From: Clostridiales bacterium
GTDB taxonomy: Bacteria; Bacillota; Clostridia; Oscillospirales; JAAYXM01
Reading direction: 5' to 3'
Length of the DNA stretch: 11,439 nt
NCBI GenBank assembly: GCA_012515925.1
Contig: JAAYXM010000172.1
Span: 1-11,439 of the forward strand
Numbering within the stretch: the first letter of the stretch is position 1; every line of letters begins with the position of its first letter. Shown in pieces: positions 1 to 6,603 of the stretch. Position numbers and translations under genes: made by a program. The notes under the pieces were generated by a model, which saw only the letters and a list, made by a program, of their open reading frames with translations, had not been told where the DNA came from and searched no databases.

Positions 1-810
1 CTCCGGGACCTCCTCCGGAACATAGTACTTGTATTCATAGCTTGTAGCCGTGCACTTGAAGCAGCCGTGCGTCCCGTAAACCTTGTAGATATAATCGCCG
101 TAGCATTCGCTCGGGTTGATGTCAATCTGGAACAGCGGCTTGCCCGGGTATGTTATTATCGCCTTGACGTAGTCATCCGCGTCTCCGTATGAGTTATAAT
201 TTCCGAGCTTCGCGTACACCTCGGGCATATCGTCGATATCGAGCAGATACAATACCTGGTCAAACGGGTGCGGACCCGTGTTTCTCATTGACCCGGCGTT
301 GTACGACTGTACGGTCTGCCAATCGTAGCGGCGGCTGAAGCCGCTGAAGGACGCGCGGATTTCAAATATATCGCCGAGCACGCCGCTTTCGATGACCTCT
401 CTCATTTTTATGAAATACGGAGCTAATCTTGACTGCTGGAACACCGTGACCGTTACATTGTTCTCCCGCGCCGCGTCTATCATTTCCTGAGCCTGCTCCG
501 CGGTTTCGCAAAACGGCTTTTCGCAGAGCACGTTAAACCCGTGCTTTAACAAATCAAGGGTAATCGGATAATGCATGTGCGAAAACGACGCGTTTACGAC
601 AAGGTCAATGTCGTCCCGCGCAAAAATCGCGGTATAATCCTCGTATACGTCGCAGCCCCAGTCGTTTTTGGCGACCTCGCGCCTTTCGGAATCCAGCTCC
701 ACGACCGCTTTTACGTCTATCATGTTGTTTAATTCGCTTTTGTAAAACATACCGTGGATACCGTAGCCGCTTTTCCCGTAGCCGATTATCGCGGTGTTGA
801 GTTTTTTCAT
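1..810 (-). CDS. Gfo/Idh/MocA-family NAD(P)-dependent oxidoreductase (3' end outside window)
   Basis: Reading from the ATG at 810 the frame stays open to the window edge, giving the first 270 codons. The N-terminus has a Rossmann nucleotide-binding turn (IIGYGKSGYG, residues 8-17), an acidic residue after the second strand (VVELD, 36-40), and the family's EKP signature in NVLCEKPF (93-100), whose lysine is usually catalytic. TGPHPFDQ (178-185) matches the region carrying the active-site Asp/His in the C-terminal alpha/beta domain. Family members are usually about 330-390 residues, so perhaps 60-120 residues lie outside. They oxidise or reduce sugars, inositols or related polyols; the substrate cannot be told here. 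A GGAGA ribosome binding site (821-825) sits 10 bases before the start. Divergent from nrdD, with no functional link visible. Confidence 0.9.
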   Translation of the reverse strand, partial: MKKLNTAIIGYGKSGYGIHGMFYKSELNNMIDVKAVVELDSERREVAKNDWGCDVYEDYTAIFARDDIDLVVNASFSHMHYPITLDLLKHGFNVLCEKPFCETAEQAQEMIDAARENNVTVTVFQQSRLAPYFIKMREVIESGVLGDIFEIRASFSGFSRRYDWQTVQSYNAGSMRNTGPHPFDQVLYLLDIDDMPEVYAKLGNYNSYGDADDYVKAIITYPGKPLFQIDINPSECYGDYIYKVYGTHGCFKCTATSYEYKYYVPEEVPE

Positions 811-846
811 TTTTATTTCATCTCCGTATTCTTATATTCCGCGGTT

Positions 847-855
847 ATTATAACA
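847..855 (-). promoter_or_regulatory. Candidate extended -10 promoter for the oxidoreductase gene
   Basis: On the minus strand the sequence reads TGTTATAAT, an extended -10 (TGn plus TATAAT). No good -35 lies 16-18 bases upstream. Transcription would start near 840, leaving a leader of about 30 bases. An inverted repeat TAACAT-N7-ATGTTA (851-869) and a direct repeat CGCGGTTAT (840-848 and 857-865) overlap it and could be an operator. This is inference from sequence resemblance only. Confidence 0.4.
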
Positions 856-1114
856 TCGCGGTTATGTTAAGTAAAGTAAAAAAGCATGAAAATACTTTGC
901 GGATTTTACATTTTAAAAACTCTTGTAAACATAATATGCTTTTATTTTTTACTCCCGGACACCGGCGCGCCATAGCCACCTGAAAAAATTATTCTTATTA
1001 TGCTCGCGAGTCATAAAATAAATTGTCGAAATTACTCCGCCTTTTTGGGGGAGGTGTAACGGCAAAACCACAATTAAATCCGCGGTTAACGAAAAAATAT
1101 GTTCCTTTATTCTC

Positions 1115-1143
1115 TTGACAATACATGATTTGGATATTATTAT
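1115..1143 (+). promoter_or_regulatory. Sigma-A-like promoter of nrdDG
   Basis: A perfect -35 TTGACA (1115-1120) is followed after 17 bases by a -10 TATTAT (1138-1143), five of six consensus bases. Transcription should start near 1150, inside the first NrdR-like box, giving a leader of about 75 bases. Spacing and position fit a housekeeping promoter for the operon. Confidence 0.7.
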
Positions 1144-1147
1144 ATAG

Positions 1148-1195
1148 ATAATATATATTGCGTTTTTTATTATTAAAAAACTCTATATATTGTAT
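1148..1195 (+). promoter_or_regulatory. Tandem NrdR boxes upstream of nrdD
   Basis: Two 16-mers resemble the NrdR consensus acaCwAtATaTwGtgt. The one at 1180-1195 (ACTCTATATATTGTAT) agrees at 14 of 16 positions by my count; the one at 1148-1163 (ATAATATATATTGCGT) at 13 of 16. Their starts are 32 bp apart, about three helical turns, with a 16-bp gap. That is the usual geometry of NrdR sites in front of ribonucleotide reductase operons. They cover the predicted start point and early transcribed region, so binding should repress. The nrdR gene itself is not in the window. The first box is in AT-rich sequence, so part of its match could be chance. Confidence 0.7.
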
Positions 1196-1225
1196 TACAA
1201 AGTGTTCAGGGGGCGGGGTCGAACT

Positions 1226-3316
1226 ATGCTGCAAAAGATAATAAAAAGGGATCAAACCTGTGTGCCGTTCAAGAAAGAGAAAATAATTCTCGCGATATTC
1301 AAGGCCGCGAACGCCGTAGGGGGCAACGATTTTTCCACCGCGGAAAAGCTTGCCTCGCAGGTTGTGGATATTGCCTCGAAGAACTATCCCGACGGCGTCG
1401 CGGAGGTCGAAGGCATACAGGATATCGTCGAAAAGGTACTCATCGAGAACGGGCACGCGAAGACCGCCAAGGCGTATATTCTGTATAGGGAAAAAAGGCG
1501 GTCGGCGCGCGAATCCAACGCGTTAATCGGCGCTACGATTAACATGTTCACCGAGTATTTAAACGACCGCGACTGGCAGATAAACGAAAACGCGAACACG
1601 CAAAAATCAATCAACGGCCTTAACAATTACGTCCGTGAATCGTTTACGAAAAACTACTGGCTTCACGAGGTGTACCCCGACAACATCAGGGAAGCGCATT
1701 TGTCGGGCGATATCCATATTCATGATCTGGGCTTTTTCGGACCGTACTGCGCGGGCTGGGATTTGCGCCAGGTTCTGATAAAAGGGTTCGGCGGCGTGCC
1801 GGGCAAGGTGGAGTCCAAGCCCGCAAAGCATCTGCGCTCGTTTCTGGGTCAGATCGCGAACTCTACGTTTACAACGCAAGGTGAGAGCGCGGGCGCTCAG
1901 GCGTGGTCCTCGTTCGATACATACTGCGCTCCGTTTATCCGATATGACAATATCGATTACGCGTCTGTCAAGCAGGCGCTGCAGGAATTTATCTTCAGCC
2001 TTAACGTTCCGACCCGCGTGGGTTTCCAATGCCCGTTTTCCAACCTCACGTTCGACATAGTTCCCCCAAGCACGCTAAAGGACGAGAACGTGATAATCGG
2101 CGGGGAGATCATGCCCGAAAAATACGGCGATTTCCAGAAGGAAATGGATTTGTTCAACCTCGCGTTCTGCGACGTTATGATGGAAGGAGATTCCAAGGGA
2201 CGCGTGTTTACGTTCCCCATCCCCACGATTAACGTTACGAAGGATTTCAACTGGGACAGTCCGGTCGTCGAGAAATTCATGCAGATAACATGTAAATACG
2301 GGATACCCTATTTCTCGAATTATATTAATTCGGACCTGTCGCCGGAGGACGCTTTATCGATGTGCTGCCGGCTGCGGCTTGACACGTCGGAGCTCAGAAA
2401 ACGCGGCGGCGGCCTGTTCGGCTCGAATCCGCTAACGGGCTCTATCGGCGTCGTAACGATTAACCTGCCGCGGCTTGCCTATCTTTCAAAATCGGAATCG
2501 GAATTTACGACACGGCTCTGGCAGCAGATGCACATCGCGAAAAACAGCCTTGAAATCAAACGCAAAATCATCGAGGAGCAAACGGGTAAGGGGCTTTACC
2601 CGTATTCGGCGAGATATCTGAGTGACGTCAAGAAGAAAACAGGTTTTTACTGGTTTAACCACTTCAATACAATCGGCCTTGTGGGTATGAACGAGGCGTG
2701 TCTCAACCTTCTCGGTGAGGGATATGACCTGACTACTCCTGAGGGTCAGCGGTTCTCGGTTAACACACTCAATTTCATGAGGGACACGATAAAGGAAATT
2801 CAGGACGAAACCGGGAATTACTACAACCTCGAGGCCACTCCCGCGGAGGGGACAAGCTACCGGCTCGCGCTCAAGGATAAGAAGCGCTATCCGGACATCA
2901 TCACCGCGGGCGAAAACATCCCGTACTATACGAATTCGACCCAGCTTCCGGTCGGGTTTACCGACGATATTTTCGATACTCTCGAGCTGCAGGACGAGCT
3001 TCAGTCCCTCTACACAGGCGGCACCGTGCTGCATCTGTACCTCGGCGAGGAGATTAAGGACACCGCCGCGGCAAAGAACCTTATCAAAAAGGTGTTCAAC
3101 AAATACAAGCTGCCCTATATATCACTCACTCCGACGTTTTCAATCTGCAATAATCACGGGTATCTTTCCGGCGAGCATTTTAACTGTCCCGAATGCGGAA
3201 GCGAAACCGAGGTCTGGACAAGGGTTGTCGGATATCTGCGCCCGGTGCAGAATTTCAACAAGGGTAAACGCGAGGAGTACCGCCTGCGCAGGAAATATGT
3301 CGTAAAAGCCAGCTGA
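1226..3316 (+). CDS. nrdD: Anaerobic (class III) ribonucleoside-triphosphate reductase, glycyl radical enzyme
   Basis: Reduces ribonucleoside triphosphates to dNTPs by a glycyl/thiyl radical mechanism in the cytoplasm of anaerobes. The 696-residue protein begins with an ATP-cone allosteric domain (about 1-95; IIKRDQTCVPFKKEKI, 5-20). The catalytic barrel contains GDIHIHDL (161-168), a conserved cysteine in PYCAGWDL (Cys175), TTQGESAGAQAWSSFD (216-231) and an adjacent Cys pair 380/381 in SMCCRLRLD, a likely place for the thiyl-radical cysteine. A zinc site of Cys641, His644, Cys654 and Cys657 precedes the radical motif RVVGYLRPVQNFN, with Gly669 as the expected radical carrier; that motif resembles the Thermotoga-type branch. 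I chose ATG 1226 because the protein then starts at the ATP cone and a GGGG-rich ribosome binding site precedes it; an in-frame TTG at 1190 lies inside an NrdR-like box. The reductant subtype (formate or thioredoxin) is not resolved. Confidence 0.96.
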   Translation: MLQKIIKRDQTCVPFKKEKIILAIFKAANAVGGNDFSTAEKLASQVVDIASKNYPDGVAEVEGIQDIVEKVLIENGHAKTAKAYILYREKRRSARESNALIGATINMFTEYLNDRDWQINENANTQKSINGLNNYVRESFTKNYWLHEVYPDNIREAHLSGDIHIHDLGFFGPYCAGWDLRQVLIKGFGGVPGKVESKPAKHLRSFLGQIANSTFTTQGESAGAQAWSSFDTYCAPFIRYDNIDYASVKQALQEFIFSLNVPTRVGFQCPFSNLTFDIVPPSTLKDENVIIGGEIMPEKYGDFQKEMDLFNLAFCDVMMEGDSKGRVFTFPIPTINVTKDFNWDSPVVEKFMQITCKYGIPYFSNYINSDLSPEDALSMCCRLRLDTSELRKRGGGLFGSNPLTGSIGVVTINLPRLAYLSKSESEFTTRLWQQMHIAKNSLEIKRKIIEEQTGKGLYPYSARYLSDVKKKTGFYWFNHFNTIGLVGMNEACLNLLGEGYDLTTPEGQRFSVNTLNFMRDTIKEIQDETGNYYNLEATPAEGTSYRLALKDKKRYPDIITAGENIPYYTNSTQLPVGFTDDIFDTLELQDELQSLYTGGTVLHLYLGEEIKDTAAAKNLIKKVFNKYKLPYISLTPTFSICNNHGYLSGEHFNCPECGSETEVWTRVVGYLRPVQNFNKGKREEYRLRRKYVVKAS

Positions 3317-3341
3317 AATCGTCGAAAGGGATATTAAACTC

Positions 3342-4025
3342 ATGACAATATCCGGAATCGTAAAAAGCTCGCTTGTGGATTATCCCGGGCTTGTCTGCTG
3401 TGTGCTGTTTGTTCCGGGCTGCAATTTCGACTGCTACTTCTGCCATAACCGCAGACTTCTTGAAGGCGGGGGGGATAAGCTTACAGGCGGGTATATAGAC
3501 AGCTTTTTAAGCGAACGCGAGGGGTTTCTCGACGCTGTTGCAATAAGCGGCGGGGAACCCACTCTTATGCGTGACTTGCCGGAATTCGTAAGATATTTAA
3601 AGGGCTTCGGCTATAAGGTCAAGGTCGATACCAACGGCTCGTCGCCGGAGACGGTCGAAAAACTTATAAAATACGGCTGCGATTACTTCGCGGTGGATTA
3701 TAAGGCGCCCGCGGCAATGTACCGCGGTATATGCCGCGGATGCGCGGACGCCCGGAATGTTATTGATACCATAAAGCTTCTGGCGCGCTCGGGCGCGGAG
3801 TTTGAGGTCAGGACGACCGTAATCCCCGAGCTTGACGAAAAAGCGCTTCTGGAAATCGCGGCCGAGCTGCCGCGGGTCCCGAGGTATGTATTAAACAGGT
3901 ACAAAAAGCCGGAATACTTCCTGCCGGGCGATGAACAAAGGATTGAGGCGCCGGCCTTGTCTGCCGCGGAAATAAAGAGTATTGCGTTAAAGCTTAAAAA
4001 GTATCAGCCTGATATTGTGATATAA
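3342..4025 (+). CDS. nrdG: Anaerobic ribonucleoside-triphosphate reductase activating protein (radical SAM)
   Basis: Radical SAM enzyme that cleaves S-adenosylmethionine and abstracts a hydrogen from the C-terminal glycine of NrdD to create its stable radical. The 227-residue protein starts with GIVKSSLVDYPG (5-16), typical of the longer NrdG2-type activases, followed by the iron-sulfur ligands Cys27, Cys31 and Cys34 (GCNFDCYFC, CX3CX2C) and the SAM-binding GGEPT (70-74). It begins 25 bases after the nrdD stop, with AAAGGG (3325-3330) as a modest ribosome binding site, so the two are very likely one transcript. No obvious terminator follows it before the next promoter. Related activases of other glycyl radical enzymes share these motifs; the nrdD neighbour settles the assignment. 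Confidence 0.94.
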   Translation: MTISGIVKSSLVDYPGLVCCVLFVPGCNFDCYFCHNRRLLEGGGDKLTGGYIDSFLSEREGFLDAVAISGGEPTLMRDLPEFVRYLKGFGYKVKVDTNGSSPETVEKLIKYGCDYFAVDYKAPAAMYRGICRGCADARNVIDTIKLLARSGAEFEVRTTVIPELDEKALLEIAAELPRVPRYVLNRYKKPEYFLPGDEQRIEAPALSAAEIKSIALKLKKYQPDIVI

Positions 4026-4067
4026 AAACAATAGGACGCGGAATAATTTATTTTGCCAAATAATACA

Positions 4068-4095
4068 TTGAAACATATTTTATTTATGGTAAAAT
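4068..4095 (+). promoter_or_regulatory. Sigma-A-like promoter of the class III aminotransferase gene
   Basis: TTGAAA (4068-4073) and TAAAAT (4090-4095) are separated by 16 bases in the AT-rich gap after nrdG. Transcription would start around 4102, leaving a leader of roughly 50 bases to the ATG at 4151. This suggests the aminotransferase is transcribed independently of nrdDG, although read-through is possible because no terminator is visible between them. Confidence 0.55.
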
Positions 4096-4150
4096 GTAAA
4101 AGAGGGAACGGAGTATTTCACTTCCCAAAAAAAGAGCTGGAGGAATTCTT

Positions 4151-5374
4151 ATGGGTATAAACAAAAGCTTGAGCTGGAACGAAAGGCTTAAAAATACAAT
4201 GCCGCACGGTTCGAGCACAACATCTAAAAAGCCCGCTTATCTTCCGGAGGAGCCGGAGGTTATCGTCCGAGGCAAGGGCTGCCGCGTCTGGGACGAAAAG
4301 GGTCGGGAGTTTATCGATTTCAGAAACAGCTTAGGTCCCATAACGCTGGGATATTGCTTCCCCGCGGTTGACGAGGCCATTACCGAACAGCTAAAAAACG
4401 GTATCGCGTACGGGCACCCCACGACTCTCGAATGTGAAGTCAGCGAGATGCTTTGCGAGGTCATACCCTGCGCGGAGCAGGCAAGGTTTCTTAAAACCGG
4501 CGGTGAGGCGTGCTCCGCGGCTATCCGTATCGCGCGGGCGTATACGGGCAGGGAGCATATAATCCAGATAGGCTATAACGGCTGGCTGAACTCTCTTGCC
4601 TCCGGAGCGCGAGTTCTCCCGGGCGAAACGTCAAGAACCATTCCGGGTGTACCGGCGCAGATAAGCGCGCTTTATCACGCGGCGGGCTGGAACGATAAGG
4701 AAACGATTGAAGCGCTGTTTAATGATTATCACAATAACGTCGCGGCCGTTATCGTCTCCGCGGATTATTCGGATTTCTACAAGGGCGCGGAGTTTTATCC
4801 GTTTTTGCGCGAGATTACGAACAGAAACGGCGCGCTCCTGATTTTCGATGAGATAGTTACGGGCTTTCGCGTAGCTATGGGCGGCGTTTCGGAGTACTTT
4901 AACGTAGTACCGGATTTGTCGGTATATGCGAAGGGCATAGCCAACGGCATGCCGCTTTCCGCCTATGTAGGCAAACGCGAGATAATGAAAACCTGCGAGA
5001 TGCCGGGGTTCAGCATTTCGTCCACACTTGGCGGCGAGGCGTTGTCCCTTGCCGCGTGCCGCGCGGTTATCAATACATACAGGGAGCATGACGTTATCGG
5101 GCACATCAGGTCCCACGGCGAGTATATCTGGAACAAGGTAAACAAGCTGTTCGAGGAAAAGAATATTAAAATCAGGCTCATGGGTTCGCCCGCGTGTCCC
5201 GCTATAAAGGCGCTTCCGGACGCGCCGGAGGGCTTGCTCCAAAGGTTCTTCCGCCTGGCATACAAGCATCATGTTTCGCTGTACGGCACATCATATGTCA
5301 ATTTCAGCCACAGCTACGAGGATCTGGACGAGGTGGCAGGCAACCTTTCGGCAGCAATGGACGAGCTTCAGTAA
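4151..5374 (+). CDS. Class III PLP-dependent aminotransferase, glutamate-1-semialdehyde aminomutase-like
   Basis: The 407-residue protein follows the glutamate-1-semialdehyde 2,1-aminomutase pattern: an N-terminal substrate segment, RVWDEKGREFIDFRNSLGPITLGY (45-68 region), a phosphate-binding turn at LKTGGEACSAAIRIARAYTG (114-133), the cofactor-binding DEIVTGFR (233-240) with Asp233 contacting the pyridine nitrogen, and the Schiff-base lysine in YAKGIANGMP (Lys261). STLGGEALSLAA (291-302) matches the late class III motif. It is a little shorter than HemL (about 425-430), and no other haem or sugar-nucleotide genes are nearby, so it may be a transaminase or aminomutase on another substrate rather than true HemL. 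The ribosome binding site GGAGGA (4139-4144) is strong. The gene has its own promoter and ends at a hairpin terminator, so it appears monocistronic. Confidence 0.88.
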   Translation: MGINKSLSWNERLKNTMPHGSSTTSKKPAYLPEEPEVIVRGKGCRVWDEKGREFIDFRNSLGPITLGYCFPAVDEAITEQLKNGIAYGHPTTLECEVSEMLCEVIPCAEQARFLKTGGEACSAAIRIARAYTGREHIIQIGYNGWLNSLASGARVLPGETSRTIPGVPAQISALYHAAGWNDKETIEALFNDYHNNVAAVIVSADYSDFYKGAEFYPFLREITNRNGALLIFDEIVTGFRVAMGGVSEYFNVVPDLSVYAKGIANGMPLSAYVGKREIMKTCEMPGFSISSTLGGEALSLAACRAVINTYREHDVIGHIRSHGEYIWNKVNKLFEEKNIKIRLMGSPACPAIKALPDAPEGLLQRFFRLAYKHHVSLYGTSYVNFSHSYEDLDEVAGNLSAAMDELQ

Positions 5375-5387
5375 TAAAAGTAAAAAC

Positions 5388-5424
5388 ACGCCGCCTGCCA
5401 TACCGGCAGGCGGCGTAATTATTA
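5388..5424. terminator. Bidirectional intrinsic terminator between convergent genes
   Basis: A perfect 12-bp stem, ACGCCGCCTGCC (5388-5399) with GGCAGGCGGCGT (5405-5416), closes a 5-base loop. On the plus strand it is followed by an AT-rich AATTATTATT; on the minus strand by GTTTTTACTTTTATT. It starts 13 bases after the aminotransferase stop and lies about 41 bases beyond the stop of the minus-strand lipoprotein gene, so it can end both transcripts. Confidence 0.88.
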
Positions 5425-5457
5425 TTAACTTAATGCAACGGTTATGTTTTATGACGT

Positions 5458-6297
5458 CTATTCGCTTTGCTGTTGCTGCTGCATGTAATACATCGGGTCA
5501 AGTATCACGATATACTGCGAGGCGTCAAAGTACGGGGCAGAGTAATATACGCCCTCGGGGATCTGGTCCGCTTCGGTAAAATCCGAAAGCGCGATTGTTA
5601 TTTCATTGTTTAAAACCGCATCAATCATCTTGCTTTTATCGTCGTATTCCTTGATTACGAGCTCGGCGCCGTGGTCGCGGGCTACCTCGGACGCCAAATC
5701 AATGTAAAAGCCGCTGTAGGTGCCGTCGCTGTTCTTTGTCACATATTTTGTTTTCGTAATATCTATACCGATTGTAAGCTCTCGCCCCTCGACGCGCTTG
5801 TATTCGGGGACGACCGTATAATCCTCCTCCGCCGTGCCTTTGAAATACTTGGTCATCAGCTTGTTGTATGTCCCGTCGCCCTTCATTCTTGAAACGGCCG
5901 CGTCGAAAATAAGCACATAGTTTTGTTCCATATCCGGTTTATTATATATCGCGGCCAGAAGCTGCTTTTCGTCGAATTTCTCGAGCAGCAGAGTCAAATC
6001 CTCTTCGGTCTCGTCATAGTAATCGGCTTCATAGGCGTCGAGTATCATTCCCTCGATTCTGCCCTTCCGCAGAGCGTCAATACCCTGTTTAGCGTCTTTA
6101 TAGCTTTTGATTTTCGGGTTTACGATATCATCCTTTATTCTTTCCGGCGAGGTATTATTCTTAATAATACCTATGCTTTGATTATCGAAATTATCGGTAA
6201 CCAGGTAGCTTTTGATTTCACGCTGTTTCTGCTCACAGCCCGGGATAAATGCCGCAAGCAGCAGTATTGCGATAAGAAGAGTCGCTTTTCTTTTCAT
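5458..6297 (-). CDS. Lipoprotein related to family 3 solute-binding proteins, halves in permuted order
   Basis: The 279-residue protein opens with a lipoprotein signal peptide: basic MKRK, a hydrophobic stretch (6-19) and FIPGC with Cys21 as the lipidation site, so it should be anchored outside the membrane. The rest resembles extracellular amino-acid-binding proteins, but in reverse order. Residues about 28-154 look like the second half of that fold: SIGIIKNNTS (41-50), ALRKGRIEGMILDAYEADYY (75-94) and the usual family ending DGTYNKLMTKYF (141-152). Residues about 172-267 look like the first half: RELTIGIDI, DGTYSGFYIDLASEVA (191-206), MIDAVLNNEITIALSDF (224-240) and YYSAPYFDASQYIVI. The conserved TPER arginine that usually holds the ligand carboxylate is replaced by TEADQ. 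It ends in MQQQQQSE. The ribosome binding site AGGGAGT (6306-6312) is well placed. No permease or ATPase genes are adjacent, so transport, sensing or another role is open. Confidence 0.82.
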   Translation of the reverse strand: MKRKATLLIAILLLAAFIPGCEQKQREIKSYLVTDNFDNQSIGIIKNNTSPERIKDDIVNPKIKSYKDAKQGIDALRKGRIEGMILDAYEADYYDETEEDLTLLLEKFDEKQLLAAIYNKPDMEQNYVLIFDAAVSRMKGDGTYNKLMTKYFKGTAEEDYTVVPEYKRVEGRELTIGIDITKTKYVTKNSDGTYSGFYIDLASEVARDHGAELVIKEYDDKSKMIDAVLNNEITIALSDFTEADQIPEGVYYSAPYFDASQYIVILDPMYYMQQQQQSE

Positions 6298-6340
6298 CGG
6301 ATTGCACTCCCTGTAATAAATTATTGTTAAAATCCATAGA

Positions 6341-6369
6341 ATTATACATTATTACGGATAAAATTTCAA
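6341..6369 (-). promoter_or_regulatory. Sigma-A promoter of the lipoprotein gene
   Basis: On the minus strand TTGAAA (6369-6364) is followed after exactly 17 bases by a perfect TATAAT (6346-6341). Transcription should start near 6334, giving a leader of about 37 bases. Its -35 lies only 2 bp from the -35 of the oppositely directed alaS promoter. Confidence 0.8.
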
Positions 6370-6371
6370 GA

Positions 6372-6399
6372 TTGACAAGGATTTCTCATGTGATATAAT
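6372..6399 (+). promoter_or_regulatory. Strong sigma-A promoter of alaS with extended -10
   Basis: A perfect TTGACA (6372-6377) and a perfect TATAAT (6394-6399) are separated by 16 bases, and TG at 6391-6392 completes a TGnTATAAT extended -10. Transcription should start near 6406, giving a leader of about 200 bases before the alaS ATG at 6604. That leader is mostly occupied by the repeat hairpin at 6433-6575. Confidence 0.85.
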
Positions 6400-6432
6400 T
6401 CAATAAATACAACGAAGAAGGGCTGGCAAGGG

Positions 6433-6575
6433 CAAGCAAGGGGGGCAAGCAACAAGCAAGGGGACGGTTCCTCCAAGCAAGGGGACGGTTCCTCTGCTTG
6501 TTCAAGGCGCAACTAAAACCATGCTCAAATATGCAAGCGGAGGAACCGTCCCCTTGCTTGACGTCTCCTTGCTTG
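6433..6575. repeat. Cluster of direct and inverted 21-bp repeats forming a long hairpin in the alaS leader
   Basis: Two identical 21-bp units lie head to tail at 6453-6473 and 6474-6494; each begins CAAGCAAGGGGACGG and ends TTCCTC. A perfect inverted copy lies at 6540-6560. Partial units precede (6433-6452, CAAGCAAGG-like) and a shorter inverted copy follows (6562-6575). In RNA, 6474-6500 can pair with 6534-6560 over 27 bp with one G-U pair, around a 33-base loop, and 6453-6466 can extend the stem with 6562-6575 (14 bp, one G-U). No U-run follows, so this is not a simple terminator. Short GGGGACGGTTCC-type palindromes recur as dispersed repeats in many clostridial genomes, from memory, so a REP- or MITE-like element is the likely nature. 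Confidence 0.85.
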
Positions 6576-6603
6576 ACGGAAAAATAAAACGACGGAGGAA
6601 GAT

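Larger units (their letters stand above)
811..1225. other. Divergent intergenic region
   Basis: This 415-base region separates two divergently transcribed genes and is AT-rich compared with them. It holds the two ribosome binding sites, a weak promoter candidate for the minus-strand gene, and the nrdD promoter with NrdR-like boxes, each listed separately. Between about 870 and 1110 I see no gene or repeat, and no clear terminator. An open minus-strand frame at 998-1456 crosses the nrdD start and looks like chance. Confidence 0.7.

Noticed and set aside
1034..1055. Possible hairpin CTCCGCC-TTTTT-GGGGGAG upstream of nrdD.
   Set aside because: The stem has an internal G-G mismatch and no T-run, and it lies upstream of the predicted transcription start.
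1190..1225. TTG at 1190 as the nrdD start, adding 12 residues.
   Set aside because: The extra residues precede the normal ATP-cone N-terminus, the TTG lies inside an NrdR-like box, and ATG 1226 has a better ribosome binding site.
998..1456. A 152-codon minus-strand frame covering the nrdD promoter and start.
   Set aside because: It overlaps the promoter, the NrdR-like boxes and the ATP-cone coding sequence, and its translation shows no recognisable domain.
4631..5272. A 213-codon open frame antisense to the aminotransferase.
   Set aside because: The plus-strand frame carries the PLP lysine and all class III motifs; the antisense translation resembles nothing and is rich in Arg.
6433..6575. 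A CRISPR array, suggested by tandem repeat units.
   Set aside because: The units abut without spacers and recur in inverted orientation, which is a palindromic repeat cluster, not CRISPR.
6406..6603. A T-box riboswitch in the alaS leader.
   Set aside because: I find no conserved T-box antiterminator sequence and no terminator with a U-run; the leader is filled by the repeat hairpin.
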